NCBI RefSeq assembly: GCF_018143015.1
Contig: NC_054751.1
Span: 24,256,425 to 24,320,424 of the forward strand
Origin: Lytechinus variegatus
Lineage: Eukaryota; Echinodermata; Echinoidea; Temnopleuroida; Toxopneustidae
Reading direction: 5' to 3'
Length of the DNA stretch: 64,000 nt
A program made the translations under genes and the position numbers. Below are positions 11,563 to 21,842 of this stretch, piece after piece (within the stretch, counting starts at the first letter, position 1; every line of letters starts with the position of its first letter). The notes beneath the pieces are model-generated. The model did not search any database. It was not told the origin of the DNA and was given only the letters and a program-made list of their open reading frames with translations.

Positions 11563-14500
11563 CTATTCCGAAATACAGAAAGAGAGAGAAAAACCGTAGA
11601 ATTTCATTGAAATGTGAAAATAATTTAGATTAAGATCTATTTAGTGTCTAATTAAAAGCTTTGTTATGTATTGGAAATCTGATAATAAATCTAATTTTCC
11701 CACCCTACCAAAATGTTTCTGGTAATTATTTATGAAGTGAACAGATTTAGCGCCATTTCCTTGGGATATTTTCGTGGGGGTGGTTCCTTTGGCAAGAAAT
11801 TACGTAATTATCCCCTAAAAATATTGATGAGCAGAATAAAAAAAAACAGGTTACCACTGTATAGCTAAAGACTTGAATAAGAAATAACACATCAACAACG
11901 GAAAAGGGTGCTTAAGGGGGAATTTCACCCTGAAAAAAAAGCCTATTGGTAAAATAACAGGAAAAAATGATCAAGGTATAATATGGGTGAAAGTTTGCAA
12001 ATTCCCGTCAAAGATTAAAGTTTTAAAATATTTTTTTTTCATTTGTGACGTCATATGCGAGCAGTTATCCATGTATCATGAATTAAAAAAAATCAACGAT
12101 TTTTTTTTCTTTTTCAAAAGATTGTATATTTTATTGTACTTCCAGTATAGCACTATGGGGCAGCTGCTCTTATATGACGTAACGAATCAAAATCTTGAAG
12201 TTCTTATAACTTTCTCGATCTTTGATGGATTTTTCTCAAACTTTCCTTGCTTACACTGATCACTGATAATGTCGATCAAGATGGTTTAGGAAAGAAAGAA
12301 TTAAAGGGTGAAAATCATGGACATATTTGAAAAGACACTCAGACCTCCTGGGGTCATTTTATAAAGCTGGTTTAAAGTGAGGCATGACTTTACAAACGAT
12401 TAGCCAATATACTAATCCAAGAACATGTTCCAGTCGTTCGTATACATGTATAACTCAAGAACAGTTATATGAAGTGTTATCCAGAAGCAAACCGATTTTC
12501 TAGGTCTATAAACGCACCTTGTGGTAAACCAAGGAATAACCATGGTTAATAAAATATTGGTAATTAAAGTACATATGAATATCACTGTGTTCATACTGAA
12601 AATTCTAGTAAGACTATGTTAAACGCGATATTCAACACGATATCTTAGATATCTTAAAGAAAAGATACTCAGTTATAGATGGTATTTCAATTAATTATTG
12701 TGATTTGAACATTATGATAAATAGCATTTCAGAATTTAAGAAATATATTAGCATCATCTGATAGTGATATTTTGATGAAGACTAAACTAGAAATTTGACA
12801 GTGAAACTTAAATTCATTACCTTCACAGAGTACTTGGGACGAGCCTGAACTGCAAGAAAGCTCCCTGAGTCCAATAGCTTTCCAGTAGCGTACACATTTA
12901 TCGGTGGTAGAAAGAACGTGACCACTGTCCCACCAATTCACTTTATCCACATCAATAATGGTTGGTGATTGAAACGAAGAGAAAGATGAATTGTACAATT
13001 GTATAATTCCTTTACGACAAATACGTATAAATTAATTACACTTTGCATGGTTGTACGCAAGAATATCTAGTTCGATTTGTTCTGCTTTTGAAGGTTGAAA
13101 ATTTGAAATTATTTTGATGGACGCCTTATCTTAACAATTTTGGGGCATAAAAGGCGGAAATACAAAAAAGACAGATTTTCAAAGATTCGGGGGAGGGGGA
13201 GGAGCACTGACAAATGCCCCATGTATATGACCAAACAAATTCGGGTTTTTAATGTAAAAGATAAAACATGTACAAGATGAGGGACGGGGTTTAGACGAAT
13301 AATGCCGTAGACTTGAATTAAACATGTCATTATTGAAGGCTATATCAAGAGACGATTGATACTGGAACTAAATGAAAACATAGCCCAAATAAGATTGACG
13401 ACTGTAAATACTGATCACCATCGGGACACGCTTAGAGTCAAACTAAGAAAGAAGAAACTATATAGACCAAATTGAATGCAGAGAGAACAGAGAGGCCCAC
13501 ATAACCTAAATAACAGTTTTACTTCTTTTTAAAACAATCAATATATTATACATTTCGTAGAGTACCGTGTTTAGTAAGAAAGAGGCTGAAGGGTTAAATG
13601 ACGTGTAAGTCTTACACATCGTCGACTGTTCTTCAAAAATGCAATATTGGGTTTACGAAGGACAATGTTCATCGAGTCAATCAAATCCTTTGATTGCTAT
13701 ATCAAACACAATTTCAATAGATTGCACATACGTGTTGAGCTGTAGCCATGGACGCAATTCTATGACTCCAAGCAAGAAAATAATTACGTTCGTCTTCAAT
13801 TTCCTGCCATTTCAGTAATTTTAAAATGCATTATCAAAACCACTTTCAATAAAAATCACATTTCCTCTCAATGTTCTACCCGCTTTTTGGGGGGAGGGGG
13901 CTGCATTGTCATAAGAAAATGAAATGCCATTATACAGAACAACTCCACCTTAATTCCAAACATTAAAGGGTTTTGGTATGTTATCAGGCTACATTGACCG
14001 TATTCAGCATAGCTGTATCAGTGAGCATATTTCTCCTGGTATTATGTAATTTATTTAAAGCAAAACAACTTTCACAACAGCAGTATCTAAATGAACAAAG
14101 AGGGTAATATTTTTGTATAACCTGATTATGGAGGTAACGTTTTACCTTTTACCTCCATGATTAAAAAACGAACGAAAAGAAAAGCATTTCAAGAACTTAT
14201 TTAAGCACTATTTTTTTAGTTGGATAAATACACCAAAGGAAAAAAAAAACTTGAGATATCATTTTCTTCTGTCCAAATATACACTGGATTTGCAACGAAA
14301 TTAGGCCTGTATAGCATGAGATTTAATAGTACCATTCCCTAGAAGGATATTATGTCCGTCATGTAATTTGGGGGAAAACGCAGTTAAATGTCAAGTCCAA
14401 ATCAGAAAAATATTAATTTGAATCAATAGAGAAAAATCAGACAAGCAAAGTGCTGAAAATTTCATCAAAATTGGATGTAAAATAAGAAAGTTACGACATT

Positions 14501-17227
14501 TCAAAGTTTCGCTTATTTTTTAAACTAAAGAGTTATATGAACGAGCCAGTTACATCCAAATGAGAGAGTCGATGACGTCACTCACTCATTATTTCTTTTG
14601 TTTTTATTGATTGAATTACACAATGGTTCAATTTTTATGAATTTGATGAATAGGACCTCCTTGCCTGAAGCACAAAATGTTAAAATACATAATAATTCAC
14701 GTGTTCAGGGAGGAATGAAACTTCATTTCACATGACCATGACAAGAAAATCATAATATTTTATATTTCATATAATAAAATACAAAAGAAATAGTGAGTGA
14801 GTGATGCCATCAGTTCCCTCATTTGCATACCGACCGAGATGTGCATATCACTGTTTTATGAAATGAAGCAAAACTTTAAAATATCATAACTTTATTATTT
14901 TACATCCGATTTTGATGAAATTATCAGTGTTATGCTTGTTGAATTTTTCTCTTTTTATTCAAATCAAGTTTTGTTGGGATGGACTTGTCCTTTAATTGAT
15001 TGGGTTCAATTTATTTCGCAAAGAAAAACGAAATCATGCAGCAAAGTTAAAAAAACAAACAACCCCCCCTCCAGACAATGTAAAAACGTAGTAGGTACAC
15101 ATAACAGACACACGAGGTCATGTTTTGGGGAATCTTTCTTGATTTCTTGTAAATTATGTTTTGAGGCATTGGTGCAGTATTGTATTGGTGCAGTAAAAAT
15201 ATTCTTACCGCTTGAGCTGGTAAATGTCGTCCCGTCTGTACAGGAGAATGTCCCTTCTACATCTTCATCATCACACCCTATCCATACGTTAGTGAGAGGT
15301 GTTAGTATTGGGTTATCATCCGTGCTAACCGAACCAAGATTGTCTATGTATTCCGTCACAGCATCGTACTCTTCTTGATTAGAAGGGACGAAGAGCTGGG
15401 AATTCGCAGTATTACATAAAGCAATCGCATTCGACTTTGGCATCCAGGCATTACCAAGGATTCGGTAACATCTATTTTCGAATTTCCACCATTCATCCTC
15501 ACATTTCAATGTAACCTCTATAAATTCAAGAGATGATAAACACACAAAGAAATAAATTAATATAGCGTTACAGGGGCCGAGGAAGCGGGGAGAGGGGGGC
15601 TTCAGCCCCCCACCCCCCCCCCCCGCTATTTTTAAAACCGTGCACAAAAAACATCCTGTGCGAGTTTCAGGTCACATGATCAAGGTCAAAGGTCATGTAA
15701 GGTCAATGAACTTTGGCCATGTTGGGTTTTTTTGTTAAATAACCATCAAATCTCTGTAAGTTTATTGGTCTAGTTCATAAAAAGTGGACATAATAGTAAC
15801 CATGTATCACTGAACATCTTGTGCGAGTTAGAGTAGTTTTCAAAGTCAGCACTGCTGCTATATTTAACTGCGTGATGCAGGTGAGACGGCCAGAGGCATT
15901 CCACTTGTTATTTAAAAACAGCCTTTGGGGCTTACAATAGAAATTTAGTAATTGGGTATTAGAGACCAACAAAATATCCTGAAATTTTCCGCCTATGGCA
16001 TGCTTGACATTAGTGCACTGAGCTAAACATTATTTGTGGGGGGGGGCGACATGGCCATTTTTTTTCAAAAAGCTGCAAGCGAGATAAGCAAACGAGTTTT
16101 TATTTTTTTTACTTTTTAAATACAAAAATCTAATACTGTAACAACTTTGGACATAACATTTAGAAAATAATATCACGTTTCAACTCTTTCCTTCCCGAAC
16201 CTCTCCGTTTTATATTTTGTTTATTGGTCTTGAAATGCATTTCAATATACTGTGTCTGATTAACTTAACGTGCACTTGGAGGGGTACTAAAACTAAAGAT
16301 AGGATAATGTGCAACGTTGAAAGTTTATGAAAATAACCAATATATTCATACAAACTTTATCCAAACCTAAATGAAGAATAAACGATCTGATGATTATCAT
16401 TACCAAAGAAGGAGAAAAAGCGTAATAATAACATAATTACAGTAATGATGATGATAATAATAATAAGAAGAAGAAGGAGAGGGAGGAGAAGATGAAGAAG
16501 AAGAAGGAGGAGGAGGAGGAGGAGGAGAAGAAAAAAAGGAGAAGGAGGAGGAGAAATAATAGTAATAAAAGAAGTTGGATTTATAAAGCGCTCTTTGCTT
16601 GAGGATACAAAGCGCTGCTATTATCATGATATTACCTACCCCGGCCTTAGCTCGAGCCACCATCACTGGCGCTCGGTGCATGCAAGGAATTAATCCTGCC
16701 GGGTAACCATGCACCTCACATGGGTCGAGTGCAGCATCGTGTGGATAAATTTATGGCTGAAGGAAAACACGCAATGGCTAGGATTCGAACCCACTATCAT
16801 CTGTTTCAAAGGTGAGAGACGGACCCACTTGAACACGACACGTCATGAATCTACCACAAGCATGCAGAAGAAGAAGAAGAAGAAAAAATAACAAGAAGAA
16901 AAAAAACGAGAAGAAGAACAAGAAGAGGAGGAGGAAGAAGAACAAGAAGGGAAAAAAAGAAGAAGAGGAGGAGGAAAGAAGAAAATAGGAGGAAGAAGTA
17001 GGAGGGGATGGAGAAGGAAGAGAGGGAGAAGAAGAAGGCAGACTAGACCTTCATAAGATCAAACTGAACGATTAAGTCATAATTGAGTGTTGTGATAAAA
17101 CCATCCAGAGACGAATAGAAAACATAAATTTTCTCAAAACGTAATACGTTATTTCCTTCTTACCTTTCAATCCAAACACTGTTGATAAAGAAACAAGACA
17201 AACGAAGAGTACCCGATGTCTAGCCAT
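11276..17227 (-). CDS. Secreted C-type lectin domain plus PAN/apple domain protein (four exons)
   Basis: The model joins 17227-17164, 15517-15209, 12940-12821 and 11562-11276 on the minus strand (780 nt, 259 residues). All introns are GT/AG and all junctions are phase 1. Residues 1-20 are a signal peptide (MARHRVLFVCLVSLSTVFG), and an in-frame TGA lies upstream of the ATG. Residues 27-163 form a C-type lectin fold: Cys-27, Cys-38, a WIGC motif and the closing LSC...LCE cysteines. The EPN/QPD and WND calcium and sugar motifs are not evident, so classical carbohydrate binding is doubtful. Residues 191-254 form a PAN/apple domain with the ECAGLC, DQC and final RRGC cysteines; such domains bind protein or sugar partners. 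The product should act outside the cell, perhaps in recognition or adhesion; function is inferred from domains only. The weakest junction is the exon 3 acceptor, whose pyrimidine tract is distant. Confidence 0.82.
12821..12940 (-). CDS. Lectin-PAN gene exon 3 (C-terminal lectin fold)
   Basis: The acceptor is GGATAAAG, with the pyrimidine run about 30 nt upstream. The donor is GAAG then GTAATG. It encodes NWWDSGH and CVRYW and ends with SQVLCE, the final lectin cysteine. Phase 1 on both sides agrees with exons 2 and 4. Confidence 0.72.
14384..14995. mobile_element. TTAA-flanked 600-bp palindromic element, copy A
   Basis: TTAA at 14384-14387 and 14992-14995 bounds two inverted arms: ATTTCATCAAAATTGGATGT on the left is mirrored by ACATCCGATTTTGATGAAAT on the right, and AAGTTTCGCTTATTTT by its complement. 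The centre carries TAGGACCTCCTTGCCTGAAG. It lies in intron 2 of the lectin gene. TTAA duplication is the hallmark of piggyBac-type transposition, so I infer a non-autonomous piggyBac-like element. There is no coding capacity. Confidence 0.72.
15209..15517 (-). CDS. Lectin-PAN gene exon 2 (N-terminal lectin fold)
   Basis: Acceptor TTTATAG, donor GCG followed by GTAAGA. It encodes residues 22-124 with the WWKFENRCYRI start typical of C-type lectin domains and the NVWIGC motif. The opposite strand also has a long open frame here, which is a shadow. Confidence 0.85.
15575..15625. repeat. G/C-tract dispersed element
   Basis: GGGGCCGAGGAAGCGGGGAG, then GGCTTCAGCCCCCCAC and a C run. It belongs to the same class as the G/C-tract repeats at 30.7, 40.0, 46.1, 47.1 and 58.2 kb. 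It lies just 5' of lectin exon 2 in intron 1, close enough to the acceptor that a larger copy would be disruptive. Confidence 0.5.
15655..15910 (+). mobile_element. Truncated copy of the DR1-repeat element
   Basis: Nearly identical to 22700-22940 of the fuller copy at 21843-22940. It keeps the last repeat unit with a perfect AGGTCAAAGGTCA at 15683-15695, then the unique 3' end with CACTGCTGCTATATT, GCAGGTGAGACGGCCAGAGG and CATTCCACTTGT. The left part is missing. It is in lectin intron 1. Confidence 0.75.
16430..16560. repeat. AAG/GGA purine microsatellite
   Basis: Imperfect AAT, AAG and GGA runs adjoining the tail of the minus-strand SINE at 16575-16860, probably grown from its A-rich 3' tail. 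A second purine tract lies at 16866-17038. Confidence 0.75.
16575..16860 (-). mobile_element. tRNA-derived SINE, minus strand
   Basis: On the minus strand a box B GGTTCGAATCC lies at 16781-16791 with a tRNA-like head to its right. The 3' end at the left reads AGCGCTTTATAAATCC and passes into (ATT/CTT)n. The end resembles the AAAGCGC tails of the LINE remnants near 18.3 and 54.0 kb, hinting at tail sharing with a partner LINE. Confidence 0.6.
16866..17038. repeat. AAG/AGG purine tract
   Basis: Imperfect (GAA)n and (GGA)n sequence within lectin intron 1, about 130 nt downstream of the exon 1 donor. Confidence 0.85.
17164..17227 (-). CDS. Lectin-PAN gene exon 1 (signal peptide)
   Basis: ATG at 17227, 21 codons, then a near-consensus donor AAAG followed by GTAAGA in phase 1. 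The phase matches the exon 2 acceptor. Confidence 0.78.
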
Positions 17228-17989
17228 CCTGAACTTGACATGAAATAAAACCAAGTCTCATCATCATCATCTCCTCTTCACTCGTTGCTCCCTATAGATA
17301 CTTGCATTTGAATGTACAACCTATTTCTGGGTTCTTCACAATCACTTCATTCGTCGAATGAGAATCGAACGAGACGTCACGACACAACTTTAATTGCAGC
17401 GCTTATTGCATCCACAACAGTTACATGTTTAACAACAAATACGTGGGTAATTCCGATAGCCATTCATTAAACTTACAATTACATCAAAACGGTGTTAAAC
17501 ATATTGGATATTGTTTTAGATCACGTGCCGACTGAAAACGTATAGACACAAATATTAACCTCTTCCATTAAAGGATTGCCGATATTTAACAGGATTTCAA
17601 ACTAATTTTGGGTGAAGGTTAAATGAATCTCGTTAACGCGGAGATTTCTCTTAGCATCACCCCGGTCATGTGAGTTTCACGTGCTTACACTAATTTTCCC
17701 ACTTAAATTTGACACAGTTTTCCCTGTAAAATGACGTCACATTTCATATTTGAATGCATGCACATATATTATTGTAAATTAGGTGGCTAAAGCGTATGTT
17801 AAGGAAGAATAAGACGAAGTATTTTGTAGGAAAAAAATAAAATATGAACGTCATTTTTATTGCGATTTTTTTCCAATTAAAACCAATGTCATGTCACCTT
17901 AGGACCTCCTAATTATCTACACAAGTATCTTGTGATTACTATTTCATACTGACATTTTAGACCTTAGAGATCTTATAGACCTAACAGTT

Positions 17990-18335
17990 AGCCAATCAAT
18001 GTACAACACTCGGTCATCATCACATATCCCTAGTTCTTCAAATCCCCCGAAAATTAAAATTAGTAGGTGATAGGTCATTTTCTGTGTTTGCCCCCAAATA
18101 TTGGAATAGATTACCCCATAAACTTAGACAATGTTCTTCTATTGATGTGTTTAAAAAGATGCTTAAATCTCATTTGTTTTAACATGTTTAATATATTGCA
18201 AGTAGTGTTTCATTTTGTGTAGTTTTGTTTTAAGTTTTCACCGAGTGTATTTGTTTTGTCATTTGTTCAGCGCTTTGTAACTTTTGAAAAAGCGCTTAAT
18301 AAGAAGTAATTAATTATTATTATTATTACCAATAC
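17990..18335 (+). pseudogene. LINE 3' end: reverse-transcriptase C-terminus and tail
   Basis: A frame ending at the stop 18180-18182 reads RSFSVFAPKYWNRLPHKLRQ and then SIDVFKKMLKSHLF. This is the conserved extreme C-terminus of non-LTR retrotransposon ORF2 proteins. It is followed by about 150 bp of 3' UTR with CAGCGCTTTGTAAC and AAAAAGCGCTTAATAA and a (TTA)n tail. Only the 3' end is present, the usual result of 5' truncation. Confidence 0.75.
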
Positions 18336-18769
18336 TGGGAAATCATCACTGAGAAGAAAGAAAAATAAATTTGTTTAATTACTATGAGCTTGCATGCCTC
18401 ATCTTGATGAGCTTATATCCAACTTAAGCACAATAATTGCAACATTTTGTTGTATTCCCGAGATATAAGGACATTTGCAATCTACCGAAACGGTTTTCGA
18501 TACCAATAATTAACTATTCATGTTAAAACATGAATGATAGGATTTCCGTTTATAATTATATACTGTACTTTGCCATCCATAATTTCCATCGGTTGTAGAC
18601 CTATGTCGGATATACACCCATTCACAATATTTACGCAAACAGGCGAAACCGATTCCATATAGATCCAGGGTATTATGATTTTATTATGTTTTGATAAATA
18701 AGAGCAGTATAGGCCTACTTTGGTCGAGGTTAATTGGCAGGGGTGATGCTGATCAGATAAAGTATATAC

Positions 18770-18900
18770 ATTGGAAATTTCATCAGAATTGGACCAGCAA
18801 TAAAAGAGTTATTTCATTTTGAAGTTTTACTTTTATTTTTGTGAAACAAATTTCATCTGCAACGTGCAAGCTGATGATGTCATATCTCCATTTGTGCTTT
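18770..18900. mobile_element. Diverged fragment of the palindromic TTAA element
   Basis: 'aaatttcatcagaattgga..agcaataaaagagtta' and 'gaagttttacttttatttttgtgaaa' match one arm of the TTAA element family, ending with the 'gatgatgtcat' block. No ends are kept. Confidence 0.5.
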
Positions 18901-19062
18901 TGTAATATATTATATCATATTATTTGAAATCATAATTTATACAAATTTTGCCCTCCAAAATGATATATTGGAGTGACTCTATACCGCTTGAATAAGCAAG
19001 ATATTTGTCATTGCTTCAATTCGGTTATTTTGATACAAGAGAGACGTTTCATCAAGTTCATA

Positions 19063-19301
19063 CACTGTAAAAACTGTGGTGTGAAAACTGACACCAATTG
19101 GTGTTAATAGATGACCACACCCTGAGGTGTTAAAATAATACCCTAGAGATTGAAAAAAAAACACCAGAGTGTAAATGTAACAACTATAGGTATTGTAATA
19201 ACACCTATAGGTGTAAAATTAACACCACCAGTTTAACACCGGTGTAAAATAACTGGTGTGGTCCTCTATGTACACCGGTTAACACCACAGTTTTTGCTGT
19301 T
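19063..19301. mobile_element. TA-flanked GGTGTTA-rich MITE, copy 1
   Basis: The left end CACTGTAAAAACTGTGGTGT is mirrored at the right by AACACCACAGTTTTTGCTGT. TA lies outside both ends (19061-19062 and 19302-19303). The core is made of many short inverted GGTGTTA/TAACACC motifs. A second near-complete copy is at 24809-25047 and a partial one at 29139-29230. Confidence 0.78.
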
Positions 19302-19943
19302 TACACACATTATGAAAATCAGACCACATATTGTATGTTGTTATTTTTGCTTCAATAACTTTGTTATTTGTTAAAAATATATTTTGATGAATTTGTAGCG
19401 CTTTGCTCGGTGAATGTGACTCTATTCATTACAGCTAATTATTTTCAGCCAGAAGTATCCCTTGAAGTATTCGTTGTGTCTAAGTATACAGAGTTTTAAA
19501 AATAATATTGAAAGTGCATTTACGTGTAGTCTGTAGCGATTGACGTTCTAATTCCTGGATGCTAATAATATTAATCTCTTTGTTGATGTTACATTTTAAT
19601 CATCAACATACTTGTAAATATTTAATTCGAAATCATCATCTATTGGAGAGGAAATTGATGAAATCCTGCTCATATTGTATGATGACAAAGAATTCAGATC
19701 ACTGGGTAGGAAGAACAATAAAGCCAATTTCTGGAGCCCGCTAATTTGATTTTTTTTATTTCTGAAGCAACATACCCTTCTTGCAATCTGTGTGGTTGTT
19801 ATATTCCCGAGCTTAGCTTTCGACTGGTACATAATTTGTCAATTTAACTTTTCTGTTCGGATCGGGTAGCTGTTAATATTAATTTGATGCTGCTAGTGGT
19901 ATCGTTCCTGTACTGATATACTTCTAATAGTATATTTTTAAAA

Positions 19944-20075
19944 GTGCCGTTGCCGAGCGGTTTAAGGAGCCCGATTTCACCATAAAATTATGGAAGTACG
20001 GGTACGAATCGCGTCACGGTCCTCGGGCAAGGTATATCATCTACATAGCACTTGTATCTTGCATCAAATAAATTG
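19944..20075 (+). mobile_element. Degraded tRNA-derived SINE head
   Basis: GTTGCCGAGCGGTTTAAGG is a good box A and GGGTACGAATCGC a damaged box B. 'CTCGGGCAAGGTATATCATC' follows and resembles the sequence after the tRNA head at 34555. It is not a functional tRNA, since the acceptor and T arms do not pair. Confidence 0.55.
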
Positions 20076-20212
20076 AAAATTCTTCATTCAGTTATTATAC
20101 CAAAGTGTGCACTTTTTTAGTAAACATAAATAGATAGATTATTAAGAGAAAGATGATAATTATATTCAAACAAATGATGAAATTGGACGCATGTCATTTA
20201 CTTCAAAGGGGT

Positions 20213-20431
20213 TTAAAAGGTCGTTTTTTGACTGAATGGCGCGATGAACATCATGATAAGGACGCTGAATCCTTGGATGTCTCTATCTTGCAACAGTTCC
20301 GATGAACAATATTTAATTGCATGCTCAAGATGAGAAAGATGATGATGGTTATTGGGTCTAGCTGAAGAGGAGAGTGTGCCATCTTTACCCCGGTCCGGTC
20401 CTGGATTGGGATGAACGTATCCAGCATGCAA
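20213..20431 (-). pseudogene. Non-LTR retrotransposon ORF remnant with 2A-like motif
   Basis: On the minus strand a frame contains LLHAGYVHPNPGPD, with the NPGP codons at 20396-20407. The family pattern is GD(V/I)ExNPGP, a ribosome-skipping '2A-like' signal known at the N-terminus of some LINE ORFs in marine invertebrates. Here the Asp is replaced by Tyr. Further on, a frame change gives 'LNIVHRNCCK', which resembles the start of the endonuclease domain. The copy is short and broken. Confidence 0.5.
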
Positions 20432-20439
20432 TAGTTTTA

Positions 20440-21030
20440 TTTTTAAGTTTCCTCTTTAAAAAAAGTTCTATCTGATGAAAAGGCCGTGATGGGTCGACTG
20501 CACAAAGGATTGTTCACTGCGTTACACAAACTGCCCTTTCACGCCGTAAAAAAAATCGTAATTTGAATGATGATTCATGTGAAAAATAAGGCTAATAACA
20601 AATTTTTAGCACGTGTGAAACCAAACTAGAACATAATTAGAATTATGAACGCTAATCACAATCATGAATTCAAATTCTAATCCAGAGGTAAATTTCAGTG
20701 AGTTTCACTCACGGTACGAATTTCGCGTGTGAAAGGCTTGACCTCCAAAATATGTTTTTGGGGCGGAGCTTATGTGACCTTTTAAGCACTTCCTTAGATA
20801 ACACAATTGGCATGCACTCATCGTAGTTTGTATTTGCGATTCAGTGCTTTGATTGACAAGTCACAGAGGACATATACCGCCTTTGCTCGGGAATTCAAAT
20901 TCAAATCACGGTTTTCGAGTGAGCGTGTGAAAGGTCCGATGATTCTTAAGACGAATTGCAATCATCATGGCAATCACTGGCGGATCCTTGAGAAGCACAA
21001 TTTAGCATTTGTAATGTAAAAAAAGCCATT
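20440..21030. other. No gene seen
   Basis: I see no exon. A possible diverged inverted pair, 'ttcgcgtgtgaaagg' near 20718 and 'gagcgtgtgaaaggtcc' near 20921, may mark an old element. Confidence 0.4.
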
Positions 21031-21375
21031 AAAAACATAGGTGTCCCCCCCCCCCTTTAAAAGTGAAGCCCTTTTTTTATTTTTTGCTTTTTATTTATTT
21101 TTTCTGTGCTTAATTGTCATTTTTTTTTTCGTTGACGAAATGCCCTTATTTCTGGGTCGAAAACCCCTTTATCTTCTCTTTTTTTGTTTGTCAAAATTTT
21201 CCTCGGGAAAATGTTTCATTTTGGGGGAAAAACCTGGATAATTCAAGATTCACGTGTGAAAAGTCCCAAAGCCACACAAGGAGGCACTCTTATTCATTAT
21301 TTAATCGACATGTAGATTCTGCTCATCAGAATATGTATTATTGTTTCGACGCCAAACAATCTAACCGAATGATTT

Positions 21376-21603
21376 TAAGGCCTGGTCACACCGCCCGGGC
21401 GTTGTTGGAGCGGTCGTGGAGCGGTAGGGAGAAAGGGTCGAATTTCGCTCACAAAATTGGGGGAAAAATCTGTAAAAAAAAAATTGAAAATAAAATAAAA
21501 ACAATCGAAATCGAAAATGGTGAACGGTAGCGAGCGGTGATGATTTTTTTCTCTCCGCTCCACGTCCGCTCCAACAACGCTCGGGCGGTGTGACCATGCC
21601 TTT
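21376..21603. mobile_element. Fold-back MITE (GGTCACACCGCCC ends), copy 1
   Basis: The left arm GCCTGGTCACACCGCCC then GGGCGTTGTTGGAGCGG is inverted at the right as CCGCTCCAACAACGC then GGGCGGTGTGACCATGCC. The core has 'tttcgctcacaaaattggg' and an A-rich stretch. A second copy in the opposite orientation is at 57605-57823. It is much more CpG-rich than its surroundings. Confidence 0.78.
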
Positions 21604-21842
21604 AGATTGCGATCGAGTGGAATGCACAAACGAAAGCGACACTTGAATTAGATGGGAGGGGGGCAAATGCATTTGATCTACTGACTGACCATAGTATATT
21701 TTTATTATTATCATTATTATTATTATTTTATTATTTTTTTAAGAATGGGAAATAGATGGTGTTGTCGGGCTTGCTGAAGCATCTAGTTGACCCGATTAGC
21801 GTGCTGCTGTAAACTGCCTCCTTTGTCTCGTGTTTCGTTTTT

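Noticed and set aside
14932..15378. Long plus-strand frame of 148 codons
   Set aside because: It is antisense to lectin exon 2 and spans the end of a palindromic element.
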